From positions 1-37,146 of the IMG/VR virus record IMGVR_UViG_3300034198_013853: a DNA stretch of 37,146 nucleotides, one strand, 5' to 3'. The number at the start of each line of letters is the position of its first letter. Position 1 is the stretch's first letter. The translations under genes were made by a program, and so were the position numbers. This DNA is from a virus. The notes under the pieces are model-generated. The model was not told the DNA's origin and searched no databases. It saw only the letters and a list, made by a program, of their open reading frames with translations. This document shows, one piece after another, positions 23,976 to 32,747 of this stretch.

Positions 23976-24905
23976 TTATTTTAGTAGTTTGTTTATATCT
24001 ACGGTTTGAAAAAGTATTTGCGCATTTTTTTCGCTAGTACCATTGTTTAAATACCATTCCCTAGCGTTTTTAGATATAAAATTTAAATATTCTTTGTCGT
24101 TTTTTATTTTATTGTATTTATCTAAAAAAGCATCTGCTAATTTTTCATAATTTGAAAAATCATCTATTTCGACGGATGAGTAATGATATTCTGGAATAAG
24201 AGGATCTTTAAATTGTACTCTATGCTTTGTGCGAAGCATTACATTCCCTAATCCTAATATTCCAATTTCTCTATAAGAAATTTCCCCTTTAGCGTTTGGA
24301 GCTATATTTATAAAATCCTCATTTAATTCTTCGCAATATTCTTTTTGATGCAGCCTTTCATATCTAGCGTCTATATAATTAAATCTTTTTTCTTTTAATA
24401 AATATTCTCTGAATACATAAGGAAAAGCTCTGATTCTTGGTTTTTCTGGAATTTTTTTTATTATTTGTTTTTGAAAATTTTCCTCTACATATTGATCCCA
24501 CGCTGGAGTTTCGTGGCAATAAGATATTGGAGTATATTTTATTGGAGGATCGCATAGGTCGTAAGTAATGTCGCTTTCACCATGTATTCCTATGCTTGTA
24601 TACAGCTCTAATAAATTTGGAACATCGAACCCAGATTCTTTTTCAAAAATATTTCTTGCTTTATCCCAATATGATATAAGCAAAAATTTTTTTGTCATTG
24701 GGTTTTCTATTCTCATGAAATGGCTTCCATAAATAGTATTTGGGCCAAGGTAGTTTTCAGGAGTTCTTAACGATCTGCTATCTATATAATTAAAATTTAT
24801 ATTTTTTCTAGCGTTTTTAATTAACTCGAAAAACCTTTCGTATATAAAAAGCGGATTGCTAAGGCATGGATTTGATTTTTCAAAATAAATATTTAATTCT
24901 ATCAT
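23976..24905 (-). CDS. GT-B-like glycosyltransferase, paralogue 1
   Basis: A 309-residue protein, the most divergent of three tandem paralogues. The shared C-terminal core holds INIAPNAKGEISYREIGILGLGNVMLR (about 197-223), then DPLIPEYHYSSVEIDDFSNYEKLADAFLDKY and a final REWYLNNGT block. This arrangement, a small-residue loop, Arg-x-x-(E/G)-I-x-x-(L/G)-G and a conserved acidic/aromatic patch, resembles the donor-binding domain of CgeB-type or group-1 GT-B glycosyltransferases. Its start overlaps the upstream stop (ATGA). It is followed by a 45-base gap with a small hairpin before the methyltransferase gene. Confidence 0.6.
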   Translation of the reverse strand: MIELNIYFEKSNPCLSNPLFIYERFFELIKNARKNINFNYIDSRSLRTPENYLGPNTIYGSHFMRIENPMTKKFLLISYWDKARNIFEKESGFDVPNLLELYTSIGIHGESDITYDLCDPPIKYTPISYCHETPAWDQYVEENFQKQIIKKIPEKPRIRAFPYVFREYLLKEKRFNYIDARYERLHQKEYCEELNEDFINIAPNAKGEISYREIGILGLGNVMLRTKHRVQFKDPLIPEYHYSSVEIDDFSNYEKLADAFLDKYNKIKNDKEYLNFISKNAREWYLNNGTSEKNAQILFQTVDINKLLK

Positions 24906-25906
24906 ATCAATTTATTTAAATCGATTAGTTCATTAACAAAGACAGAAGAGGCTTTTTCTCTAGGAACATTTTCTTCATACCATTTTCTACCATTTTCAGC
25001 AATAAAATTTAAGAAATCTGGATTTGATTTTATATATTCATATTTTTCTAAAAAAGCATCACTAATTTTATCTATGTCTGAATGGTCGTAAATGTTTATG
25101 GCTGCATAATGATAATCAGGAATCAGAGGATTGTGAAACGCTGAGCAGTTTAACAGGCATCTTAAATTAACTGATCCCAATCCCATGATTTCAAAATCTC
25201 TTCCCGATATTTCGGCAGCACTGTTTAAACTTAAATTCACTTTATATTTATCAAGTTCTCTGAGAAAGCTTTCGTTGGTGTGAAGTCCATATCCATTTTT
25301 ATCTATAATATCTAATTTACCATTATCTTTTAAAATAAGCCTAACTCCATATAAATACCCTATGAATCTTGGTTTTTCTGAAAAAATTCTTGTGTTTTTT
25401 TCTTTGTAAATTTTATCTATCAAATTCTCTTGATCAGGATAATCTAAATAACTTCCTAATGCTGGCGTTACTTTAGTATCGCATCTTTCAAATTTGAGAT
25501 ATGTATTTTTTCTTGATACTCCTCCTATAGATGTGAGTATCTCGACACAATTTTCCATATCCCAATTTGCTACATGACAGTGAAAATCTTCTATATAATC
25601 CATCATCGTAAGGGCTATATATTTTTTATTTTCTGCGTTTTCTATTACTACGCTTAAAACACCATATTTTGAATTTGATCCATAGTGTACGCCTCCATTA
25701 GTAAGGCTAGCGTATTTTTCTTTGTCTGCCACAATCATTCCGGTGTGAAATGCACAAAATTCTACGTCTGGATATTTTATTTTTAATTTTCTATAAATTC
25801 TAAACCATAAATCAGACATTCCCCAATGTCCGCCAAAGAATTCTTCGTAAGGATGTTCGTCTGGATTTTTTGCACAAGTCCAATCAAAATAAAAATTTAT
25901 TTTCAT
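24902..25906 (-). CDS. GT-B-like glycosyltransferase, paralogue 2
   Basis: A 334-residue member of the tandem trio. It starts MKINFYFDWTC, nearly identical to its upstream neighbour's start, and shares VNLSLNSAAEISGRDFEIMG followed by LGSVNLRC, then NPLIPDYHYAAINIYDH and the terminal ENGRKWYEEN block. The central part has a KYIALTMMDYIEDFH strand that aligns with KYFILAACDKLLDLQ in paralogue 3. The arrangement looks like a GT-B enzyme with donor-site signature in the C-terminal half. No membrane segment or signal peptide. Its start overlaps the stop of the gene upstream by 4 bases. Confidence 0.62.
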   Translation of the reverse strand: MKINFYFDWTCAKNPDEHPYEEFFGGHWGMSDLWFRIYRKLKIKYPDVEFCAFHTGMIVADKEKYASLTNGGVHYGSNSKYGVLSVVIENAENKKYIALTMMDYIEDFHCHVANWDMENCVEILTSIGGVSRKNTYLKFERCDTKVTPALGSYLDYPDQENLIDKIYKEKNTRIFSEKPRFIGYLYGVRLILKDNGKLDIIDKNGYGLHTNESFLRELDKYKVNLSLNSAAEISGRDFEIMGLGSVNLRCLLNCSAFHNPLIPDYHYAAINIYDHSDIDKISDAFLEKYEYIKSNPDFLNFIAENGRKWYEENVPREKASSVFVNELIDLNKLI

Positions 25907-26889
25907 ATAAGTTTAGAAAAATTCACAATTTCAATCAATGTATCAGAGGCCGATTCAGTGCTACAGTTTTTTTCGTACCAAAGTCTAGCGTTGTTTCCAA
26001 TGAATTCTACCAAGTCTGGATTTTTCTTTAAGTATTCATACTTTTCTAGAAACATCTCTTTTATTTGTGGATCTGCGTGATCCCAAAATTTTACAGCAGC
26101 ATAATGATAATCTGGTATTAAAGGATCGTGGGTTTTGCAATGCTTAAGCTCACATCTTAAAGCTACTGATCCAACCCCAAATATCTCAACATCTCTGCAA
26201 GAATATTCTCCCGCTGCGTTTAGACTTAAATTTACTTTGTATTTATTTAAATCATAAATAAAATCTTCCATGGAGTGCAGATTCCCTTGAGATTTATCTA
26301 TGGCTTCAAATCTTGGATCTTCATTAAAAATAATTCTTGGAACATAAATTGTACCAACAAATTTTAATTTATCTGGAAAAATTCTTTGCGTTTTTTGTTT
26401 GTATATTTTTTCTATGATGTCAGCTTTTGATAGATAATCTACATGAAAAAAAGTTGGGGTATATTCAAAATTCAATTTAGCAGGAGTGTATCTTAGGTCT
26501 TCAAGATGACCACCTTGGCAAGCGAAGACTTCTGCGCAATTTTCTAAATCCCAATTGTTCGCACCTGATTGTAAATCTAATAATTTATCACAAGCTGCTA
26601 GTATAAAATATTTTTTATTTTCTACATTTTCTATCAAGCATGTGCCTATAGAATATTTAGCGTTTCCACTGTCATGCCTTCCGCCTTTTGTCATAGAACT
26701 ATATAGTTCTTTATTATCCATTATTAATTGACTATCTATTGCGTTGAAAGAAATGTCTGGATATTTTTTCTGACATTTCTTATAAAATTTAAACCATACA
26801 TCAGCGTGAGCCCATTCGCTGAATCTTTGATCAACGTCAACCTCGTATGGATTTCTGCTAAGCCAACAAAAATAAAAATTAATTTTCAT
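25903..26889 (-). CDS. GT-B-like glycosyltransferase, paralogue 3
   Basis: A 328-residue paralogue, closest to the 334-residue protein next to it. Shared blocks: MKINFYFCW, VWFKFYKKCQKKYPDISF, NLSLNAAGEYSCRDVEIFG with GSVALRCE following, and DPLIPDYHYAAVKFWDH. It follows the tandem GlcNAc-transferase-like gene, overlapping its stop by 4 bases. Three adjacent copies with full-length cores suggest gene duplication followed by specialisation for different sugars or positions, instead of decay; all frames are intact. Confidence 0.62.
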   Translation of the reverse strand: MKINFYFCWLSRNPYEVDVDQRFSEWAHADVWFKFYKKCQKKYPDISFNAIDSQLIMDNKELYSSMTKGGRHDSGNAKYSIGTCLIENVENKKYFILAACDKLLDLQSGANNWDLENCAEVFACQGGHLEDLRYTPAKLNFEYTPTFFHVDYLSKADIIEKIYKQKTQRIFPDKLKFVGTIYVPRIIFNEDPRFEAIDKSQGNLHSMEDFIYDLNKYKVNLSLNAAGEYSCRDVEIFGVGSVALRCELKHCKTHDPLIPDYHYAAVKFWDHADPQIKEMFLEKYEYLKKNPDLVEFIGNNARLWYEKNCSTESASDTLIEIVNFSKLI

Positions 26890-29492
26890 AAAATTTTCTC
26901 TACACGTTCAGCCCAACCTCTGACTGGGCTATGCCCCCAAAACACCATTCTTCTTGGCTTTATTTTTGATACGAAAATTTCTTCGAAATGAATGGTTGCT
27001 TTTCCGCTTATAAAAGCTTGGAGTTCTTCGCCTTCAACATAATGATGAGATATTCCTTGACCATTTTCATCATCAAAAGCTATTAAGATTTTATCATAAT
27101 CATTAGCTGGTAAATGTTCTTTAGTTACATCTACTAAATAATAGTAAGAGGGGATCAAAGATGCTTTCCATTCAGCCTCTGTCATTATTGGGTTGGGAGG
27201 GAATTTATGATCTACAGTATATTGCTGAACAGATTTATCTTTAAAACAAACCCCAGCGTATCTTTCATATTCATGCAAAGTTCTTTCTCCTCCTAGATCA
27301 TAGCCAGTCAAATCAAAACCGTTATCTTCTGTCCTTAATAATTGTCTGATTTTAGCCCTCGCTTCATGTTGTGCTGTATACCAGTCTTCGCCTCTCTTGA
27401 ATTGATCGTCCCATAAAAGCATTCCATTTCTTTCCTCTCTCATTGTGCTATGCCAAATTACAATTTTATGAGGATGATAAATATCATAACCATGAGTAAA
27501 AGATCTAACAGTTAAGTTAAGCTCTTCTCCGCTAAAATAAATATCAGTATCATGTTTAATTATTTTACCCCAATGATTATCTCCAAAAGAAAAATGGCCA
27601 GATAAAAATCTAGCAGGTATTGGCTCAGTTAAGTCTTGCGAATTTTGAAGTCCCATTGGTCTAATAAATATAGTACCAAATGGATAAAAACAACCAAAAA
27701 TAGTTTGCCATGGATCTTTACATCTTCCTTCAGGGTCGTTGAAAGGACTATAATGAGGGCAGTATCCAGCTAGAAGTGGCTTTTTAACGCCTTTCTTTTT
27801 CAAGCCGTCGTGCATTGAAATCAATGTCTCGTCCCAATGTTTTGTAAATCTATGGTGACTATCTAGTTGTAGTACATACTCTTCTTCTTCTAGCATTGTG
27901 TTAATCTGATATCTGGCAAAAGCCAATCCCTTAGCTTTAGTATAGTCCATATCAATAATTTTAAATCTTGGATCAGATCTATATTTATCGACGTTATCAA
28001 ATTTATCTTCTGGATTAAATTGCCTACAAATTCCAAATACTAGTCTATTTGGATTTTTTGCTTGATTCATGGCGTCTTCTATGGTCGGAATAAGCTCTGG
28101 ATCTCTATAGGCTGGCAAATGAACTAGGATTTTTCTTTCATTTGGATTTTTATTAAATTTAAATTTATATTTCTTTTTGCCAAAATCTTTCCATAGGCTT
28201 TCTGGATCAGGTGTTCTTGACTTTCTGATTTTGGGTGATGGGATATCTCTTTCGATCTTATCTAACCATCCTTTAGATTTGCTGCGGGGCCAAAGTAAAT
28301 AGCTATATGGTAGATCAGTATATGCAAATTCTCTCCATATTCTGTACCATCCATCAGGGGCTAAATTAGCTTTAAATTCTTTTATTTCTTCTTCGCCTAC
28401 ATCTGCCCTACATATTTCTTCGCCTTTGGAATTCTTAAAGGCTATAACCCATAAATCATAATCTTCTTCAGGCATGATTTTGGAATCTAAATCTATACAA
28501 AATCTAAATTGTTTAAGCCAATTGGCCTCCCAATCTTCTTGAGATTTAAATGGAGGCGGACCTAACTTTAATTCGTAAGTGTGTTTTTGCACTCTTCTGT
28601 TTTTGAAGTCTATTCCAGCATATCTTTCGTATTGTTCGATAGTTCTAGCTTTACCTAAGCCATATTTAGAAAATGGATTGTCATTTTTTTCGCCGTCTAT
28701 TCCAAGCAATTTTCTATTTTTATTATGACTTAAAATATCTTTATCAAGCCAAGTGAGGTCGTCATCCCATTGTCTTTTCTTTTTTAGTCTGCCATACTCA
28801 TGCCATATAAGAACTTTATGTAAATGAAACAAATCGTATCCCCAAGTATAAGCTCTAACAGCAATAGATATTTCTTCTCCTAGAAAATAAAATTCTGGAT
28901 CGTGAGGGACTTCTTCCACAAAAGATCCATCAGCAAAAGCAAAATGTGCGCCATAGAATCTAGCTGGCACTGGTTCTTTATAATTTTCTGCATTATCTAA
29001 AGTCGAAGGTTTTAAGAAAATTGAACCTTCTGGTAAGAATCTATCAAAATCAAGCTTCCAAGGCTCCATACACCTTTCCGCTGGATCATTTTCTGGATTG
29101 TAAGATGGAATATAACCAGTTAGTAAAGGTTTTTTTACTCCCTTTTTCTTTAATCCTTCCAGCATTGAAATTAATTCTGCGTCCCAGTTTTGAACAAATC
29201 TATGATGGCTGTCTAGTTGGAGAGTATATTTTTCATTGTCATATTGTTTCTGAAGAAGATTTCTAGCCCAACAAGCCCCTTTACTGTCTTTGTAATTATA
29301 ATCAATAATTTTAAATCTTTTATCGTTAGCGAATTCTTCAAGACTATCATTTTCATCATGTTGCCAACATAAAGAAAATACCAAGTTTTCTGGATTTTTA
29401 GCTTTTGATATGCAATCTCTTAGTGTTTTTAAAAGTTCAGGATCTCGATACGCTGCAATCTGGACAAATATCTTATTACCTTTTTTACTCAT
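26886..29492 (-). CDS. Tandem-duplicated GlcNAc-transferase-like glycosyltransferase
   Basis: An 868-residue protein made of two homologous halves (about 5-415 and 452-868). Each half has a start of type KI(F/L)VxxxAYRDPEL, a (W)ARxxx core, LQLDSHHRF (DSHHRF at 94-99 and 544-549) in place of a DxD metal site, KKKGVKKPLL(T/A)GY, PARFxxxHF(A/S)F, a GEE motif (FLGEEISIAVR and FSGEELNLTVR) and HxHK(V/I)xIWH near the end of the catalytic core. These are hallmarks of the family of Skp1-type GlcNAc transferases (Pfam GlcNAc, PF11397), known from eukaryotes and some bacteria and viruses. Both halves keep the key residues, so both may be active. First gene of the reverse operon, with its own promoter. 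Confidence 0.8.
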   Translation of the reverse strand: MSKKGNKIFVQIAAYRDPELLKTLRDCISKAKNPENLVFSLCWQHDENDSLEEFANDKRFKIIDYNYKDSKGACWARNLLQKQYDNEKYTLQLDSHHRFVQNWDAELISMLEGLKKKGVKKPLLTGYIPSYNPENDPAERCMEPWKLDFDRFLPEGSIFLKPSTLDNAENYKEPVPARFYGAHFAFADGSFVEEVPHDPEFYFLGEEISIAVRAYTWGYDLFHLHKVLIWHEYGRLKKKRQWDDDLTWLDKDILSHNKNRKLLGIDGEKNDNPFSKYGLGKARTIEQYERYAGIDFKNRRVQKHTYELKLGPPPFKSQEDWEANWLKQFRFCIDLDSKIMPEEDYDLWVIAFKNSKGEEICRADVGEEEIKEFKANLAPDGWYRIWREFAYTDLPYSYLLWPRSKSKGWLDKIERDIPSPKIRKSRTPDPESLWKDFGKKKYKFKFNKNPNERKILVHLPAYRDPELIPTIEDAMNQAKNPNRLVFGICRQFNPEDKFDNVDKYRSDPRFKIIDMDYTKAKGLAFARYQINTMLEEEEYVLQLDSHHRFTKHWDETLISMHDGLKKKGVKKPLLAGYCPHYSPFNDPEGRCKDPWQTIFGCFYPFGTIFIRPMGLQNSQDLTEPIPARFLSGHFSFGDNHWGKIIKHDTDIYFSGEELNLTVRSFTHGYDIYHPHKIVIWHSTMREERNGMLLWDDQFKRGEDWYTAQHEARAKIRQLLRTEDNGFDLTGYDLGGERTLHEYERYAGVCFKDKSVQQYTVDHKFPPNPIMTEAEWKASLIPSYYYLVDVTKEHLPANDYDKILIAFDDENGQGISHHYVEGEELQAFISGKATIHFEEIFVSKIKPRRMVFWGHSPVRGWAERVEKIL

Positions 29493-29506
29493 ATAAAACT
29501 TTTTTT

Positions 29507-29535
29507 ATTATATAAAAACTTAATGGATTAGTCTA
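29507..29535 (-). promoter_or_regulatory. Promoter of the reverse-strand glycosylation block
   Basis: On the reverse strand TAGACT (29535-29530) is followed after 17 bases by a perfect TATAAT (29512-29507). The ATG at 29492 lies 14 bases beyond, giving a leader of about 8 bases without a clear ribosome site. Confidence 0.6.
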
Positions 29536-29558
29536 TTTTTAATTAGAAAATAAGAACT

Positions 29559-29577
29559 TTACACTTAAAAAGTGTAA
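29559..29577. promoter_or_regulatory. Palindrome TTACACTT-AAA-AAGTGTAA in a divergent promoter region
   Basis: A perfect 8-bp inverted repeat with a 3-base centre presents the AAGTGTAA motif on both strands between the divergent glycosylation and connector operons. There is no T tract on either side, so it is not a terminator. It is either two back-to-back late promoter elements or an operator. The forward copy lies 7 bases before the ATG at 29586. Confidence 0.6.
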
Positions 29578-29585
29578 TGTTCATT

Positions 29586-30029
29586 ATGGCGTCACTTATA
29601 AGTAATTCAGATAGAGAACAGTTCGAGGGGGCTATGGATAGCTTATTCGATACGTTCAAAAGAAATGTTGTTATTTATAAAGACGCTCAAATTTCAATTA
29701 TTGACATAAATCAACCTAGGATGTTTGGCTATAATGAAAGGGTTGATATCTCTAATATTAATTATACTCCAATAACTGGAGTTTTTCCGGCTTTGATTTC
29801 TTACGAAATGAATCAAAATACCCAAAGAAATGAAGACGTTGGCAATCCCATAGAAAAGGGAACCGCATTTATAAAAGTCAAATCTGACGCTAACGATTTT
29901 ATTCAAAACAATGGTAGAACTTTAAATATCTTAATAGATGATTTGATGTTTAAATTTGTAAGCACTGAATCTGTAAGAAGATTTTTAACTTCTAATTTAT
30001 ATGGATATCATTTAGAAAGGGAAAGATAA
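29586..30029 (+). CDS. Head-tail connector candidate
   Basis: A 147-residue protein. I take the ATG at 29586 (Met-Ala-Ser-Leu-Ile) as start because the ATG at 29577 lies inside the AGTGTAAT motif; the earlier one would add three residues. The sequence has a helical N-terminus (REQFEGAMDSLFDTFKRNVVIY) and a beta-rich middle (GTAFIKVKSDANDFI). It is the first gene of a module that leads to the major tail protein, so an adaptor or head-completion role is likely. It shares one base with the next gene (TAATG). No definite family is recognised. Confidence 0.6.
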   Translation: MASLISNSDREQFEGAMDSLFDTFKRNVVIYKDAQISIIDINQPRMFGYNERVDISNINYTPITGVFPALISYEMNQNTQRNEDVGNPIEKGTAFIKVKSDANDFIQNNGRTLNILIDDLMFKFVSTESVRRFLTSNLYGYHLERER

Positions 30030-30685
30030 TGGAGATCTCAAGCATAAGAATAGATGGAGATTTAATTGAGGAGGCTTTGTCTGATAGGCTCTTAAAGAAT
30101 GAAATAGAAGAATTAGTAATGGAAGCTTTTGAAGATAAAAAGCAACAACTTATAGAAAATTTTCTAGATCATCCAGTTTCTCAAGAAATATCTAATCCAG
30201 AAGAAGGTAATATATCTGGAACGCTAGGAGGTTATGGAGATCTCTTTGGCTTTATTGGTTTTTTTGAAGGATCAGAACCAATAGAAAGTGTGCAAGAAGC
30301 GTTATCGGCTTTTGTAAATTATAAATCTATATCTATAGAAAAATCTTACAATAGAGACGCAAGGGGGAGATTTACCTTTGGAAGAATAAAGAAAGTGTCT
30401 TTAGTTTACTCAATTCCTACTCTTGACGATTTTAACGCGGCTTCAGAAAATGATGTTGGATGGGATATGCCAAGAAATTGGGTAAAAGGAATTGAAAAAG
30501 GAATCTCTGGGCTTGGAAGATACGCAGATTACGAAGGCAGAGGGAGATCTGGAAGGGGTGTGCAGCTAAGAGGCACCATAAAAGAACCTTCTGTAGATAG
30601 GGGGCAATTTCTTAGATCTTTTAGACCAGTTCCTTATATGACTTCTTTGATGAAAGGATTCTCGAAATCTTTAGAAAACTTATGA
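30029..30685 (+). CDS. Neck/tail-completion candidate
   Basis: A 218-residue protein of unknown family. It has a helical acidic N-terminus (about 10-50), a Gly-rich segment SGTLGGYGDLFGFIGFFEG (about 66-84) and a basic Gly/Arg-rich region near 170-185. Minor tail or tail-completion proteins often carry a similar (L/F)FGFIGF strand after a Gly-rich turn. It overlaps both neighbours (TAATG at its start, ATGA at its end), which indicates tight co-expression with the connector and tail genes. Confidence 0.55.
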   Translation: MEISSIRIDGDLIEEALSDRLLKNEIEELVMEAFEDKKQQLIENFLDHPVSQEISNPEEGNISGTLGGYGDLFGFIGFFEGSEPIESVQEALSAFVNYKSISIEKSYNRDARGRFTFGRIKKVSLVYSIPTLDDFNAASENDVGWDMPRNWVKGIEKGISGLGRYADYEGRGRSGRGVQLRGTIKEPSVDRGQFLRSFRPVPYMTSLMKGFSKSLENL

Positions 30686-31527
30686 AAGTAAATTATCAAA
30701 ATACTCTTACTAGCAGCTTTTTATTATATATAGATAATGCAGTACTAAAAAAGGGAGATGCTTATACTAACGTAAATAGTTTGTTTTATCCTATAAGTGG
30801 TGTATATGGCAATTACTTCACATACGCCGCTCCATACAAGCAAATAGTTAGCGATGTTTCGATAAATGGAGCTACGCAAATGAGCGGAGTTTATTTGAAT
30901 GGAAATTTTATAACTCCCGGTCAATCTGGGCTTTTAGCAATAAATCATTATGATGGCCAATTAATATTTTCATCAAATAAAAATGGTCAGGCTATAAGTG
31001 GTAATTATTCTATAAAAGATTACAATGTTTATTTGACCGATAAATCTGAAGATTATATATTATTTTCAACTAAAATAGAACCTAAAAGCAGAAGAAATAT
31101 TACAGCAAGAGGGTTAGAAGTGAACGAAATCACTTACCCAGCTATATTTTTGATGATGATCAATTCTCAAAATGAACCGTTTGCTTTTGGCGGAACAGAT
31201 ATGACAAAGAGCTATTTTAGAACTGTCGTCATGGCTAATTCTGTATTTTCCTTAGATGCTGTTTGTGGTATATTAAGAGATTCTGCTCACAACTACTTTA
31301 GGTTGGTAGATAATAATGATCTAAAACTTAACGCCATGAGTGCTTATACTGGCACTCCATTTAATTATACTGGAGTAGCTACTGGTGAACCAGTCTATAT
31401 AGCTGATGTTAATGTTTCTAGGGTAAAAAAGATAACTTCTAGTGAGTATGTAAATTTAAATCCAGATGTTTATTCTGCATTTATAGATTTTGATTTGGAA
31501 TCTGTTCGCAACACTCACGCTTATTAA
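30682..31527 (+). CDS. Hypothetical tail-region structural protein
   Basis: A 281-residue protein, Tyr/Asn/Ser-rich and mostly beta-strand, with no family I recognise. Notable segments: YKQIVSDVSINGATQMSGVYLNG (residues about 53-75, split by turns) and EVNEITYPAIFLMMINSQNEPFAFGGTD (about 148-175). It overlaps the preceding gene by 4 bases and precedes the major tail protein with a 64-base gap. A neck, terminator or baseplate role is suggested by position only. Confidence 0.55.
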   Translation: MKVNYQNTLTSSFLLYIDNAVLKKGDAYTNVNSLFYPISGVYGNYFTYAAPYKQIVSDVSINGATQMSGVYLNGNFITPGQSGLLAINHYDGQLIFSSNKNGQAISGNYSIKDYNVYLTDKSEDYILFSTKIEPKSRRNITARGLEVNEITYPAIFLMMINSQNEPFAFGGTDMTKSYFRTVVMANSVFSLDAVCGILRDSAHNYFRLVDNNDLKLNAMSAYTGTPFNYTGVATGEPVYIADVNVSRVKKITSSEYVNLNPDVYSAFIDFDLESVRNTHAY

Positions 31528-31555
31528 AAAAATAATTCCAAATAAAAATTTTTGA

Positions 31556-31562
31556 GTGTAAA
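31556..31562 (+). promoter_or_regulatory. AGTGTAAA motif before the major tail protein gene
   Basis: GTGTAAA preceded by A lies 29 bases before the ATG at 31592, in a true intergenic gap. AAGGA stands at ribosome-site distance from the ATG, so this transcript would have a normal leader. Confidence 0.5.
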
Positions 31563-31591
31563 ATCAAGATAGAACTACATAAGGAATATAT

Positions 31592-32728
31592 ATGCCAAGA
31601 AATAGAGTAATTTACCAAAGTGATGCAGTATTTGCTGCTCCTACAGGAACCACACCGCTAACAGCCGCTAATAACGGCATTCGCAGAGTGCAAAGTTGCA
31701 ATTACAACTTTAGCATTCAACGTCAAGACATTAATCAATTTGGAGAATTGGCAGCTATCGATAGGCTTATTCTTCAAGAGCCAACTGTTACAGTTGATAT
31801 GTCTTATTATTTTGAACCCACAGGGTTTAATGAAGACCACCTTGGTTTGAGAACTAATGGTGTCACTGGAACTTCTGCCACAGCAGATCACATGTTAGAT
31901 TATATTATTTCTAGCGGAGATGCTTATTACCAAAAGAATATCTTTATATTGACGAGTGACCCCGGAATTGACGCTAATGATACTGGGTCGAACGCAATGG
32001 GAGCTGGTACAAGTTATGATGGTATAATTGGAATAGGAAATGCTTTCTTAACATCATGGTCTTTAGAGACTGCTGTAGGAGCTATACCAACAGTTACTTG
32101 CGCCCTAGAAGGCCAAAACATAGTATTTACAGGAGGAATAACAACCCCAAGCGTTCCAAATCCATCAATTTATAATGACGTGGACGGAGCAAATGCTTTA
32201 AATTCTACAATAGTTCTACCAAGTGGTGCGGGATTATTTGATTCAACCACTCAAATTGCTGCTGTAAGACCCGGCGACGTAACCTTACAGCTTGGATCAA
32301 GTGGCACTGATGACGTTCCTGTAGTTGGCTTATCAGAGTCTGATCTTAAGATTCAAAGCGCTACCACTGCAATGACAATTAATCGTGAGCCAATTAGAAA
32401 ATTGGGTAAACTATTTGCATTCGCTAGAGAAATTACATTCCCAATCAATTGTACTATGGCTGTTAATGCTGTAGTCGGTGATTTGGCTAGTAAGAAATTA
32501 TTCTCTCTAATTAATGGAAGTGGAGATTCAACTAAGTACACTCTTCTTTTAACTATAAATGGTTATTTGAGCGGTCAAGCTACTGCTAATGTTTCTTATA
32601 TAACATTAAAAGGAGCGAAACTTGATTCTCAAAATATCACTTCTTCTATTGGTCCAAATAAGACAGTTGCGCTAGAGTTTTCTGCTCAAATAGGTAAAAA
32701 CTCTGGATTGCACTTCCTAAAAGGATAA
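31592..32728 (+). CDS. Major tail (tube) protein
   Basis: A 378-residue, beta-rich, Thr/Gly/Ala-rich protein. It has a clear ribosome site (AAGGA), a terminator of its own and codon use leaning to abundant codons, all typical of a highly expressed tail tube protein. Segments such as VQSCNYNFSIQRQDINQFGE near the start and a repeated VGLSESDLKI/SATTAMTINREPI region in the second half suggest two tube-like beta domains. It lies upstream of the chaperone-like genes and the tape measure, the standard order. A tail sheath is an alternative but its size and lack of sheath features make this less likely. Confidence 0.75.
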   Translation: MPRNRVIYQSDAVFAAPTGTTPLTAANNGIRRVQSCNYNFSIQRQDINQFGELAAIDRLILQEPTVTVDMSYYFEPTGFNEDHLGLRTNGVTGTSATADHMLDYIISSGDAYYQKNIFILTSDPGIDANDTGSNAMGAGTSYDGIIGIGNAFLTSWSLETAVGAIPTVTCALEGQNIVFTGGITTPSVPNPSIYNDVDGANALNSTIVLPSGAGLFDSTTQIAAVRPGDVTLQLGSSGTDDVPVVGLSESDLKIQSATTAMTINREPIRKLGKLFAFAREITFPINCTMAVNAVVGDLASKKLFSLINGSGDSTKYTLLLTINGYLSGQATANVSYITLKGAKLDSQNITSSIGPNKTVALEFSAQIGKNSGLHFLKG

Positions 32729-32747
32729 TGTAAATAGTTAGTATTTC

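Noticed and set aside
18191-29492. Reverse block as a host surface-polysaccharide island or assembly chimera
   Set aside because: Base composition and gene packing match the flanks, its outer ends lie tightly against phage virion genes on both sides (overlapping stops on the left, shared promoter region on the right), and polysaccharide-export genes are missing.
31592-32728. Major tail protein as a contractile sheath
   Set aside because: The size is small for a sheath, only one such gene is present, and it directly precedes the chaperone and tape measure genes as a tube gene does.
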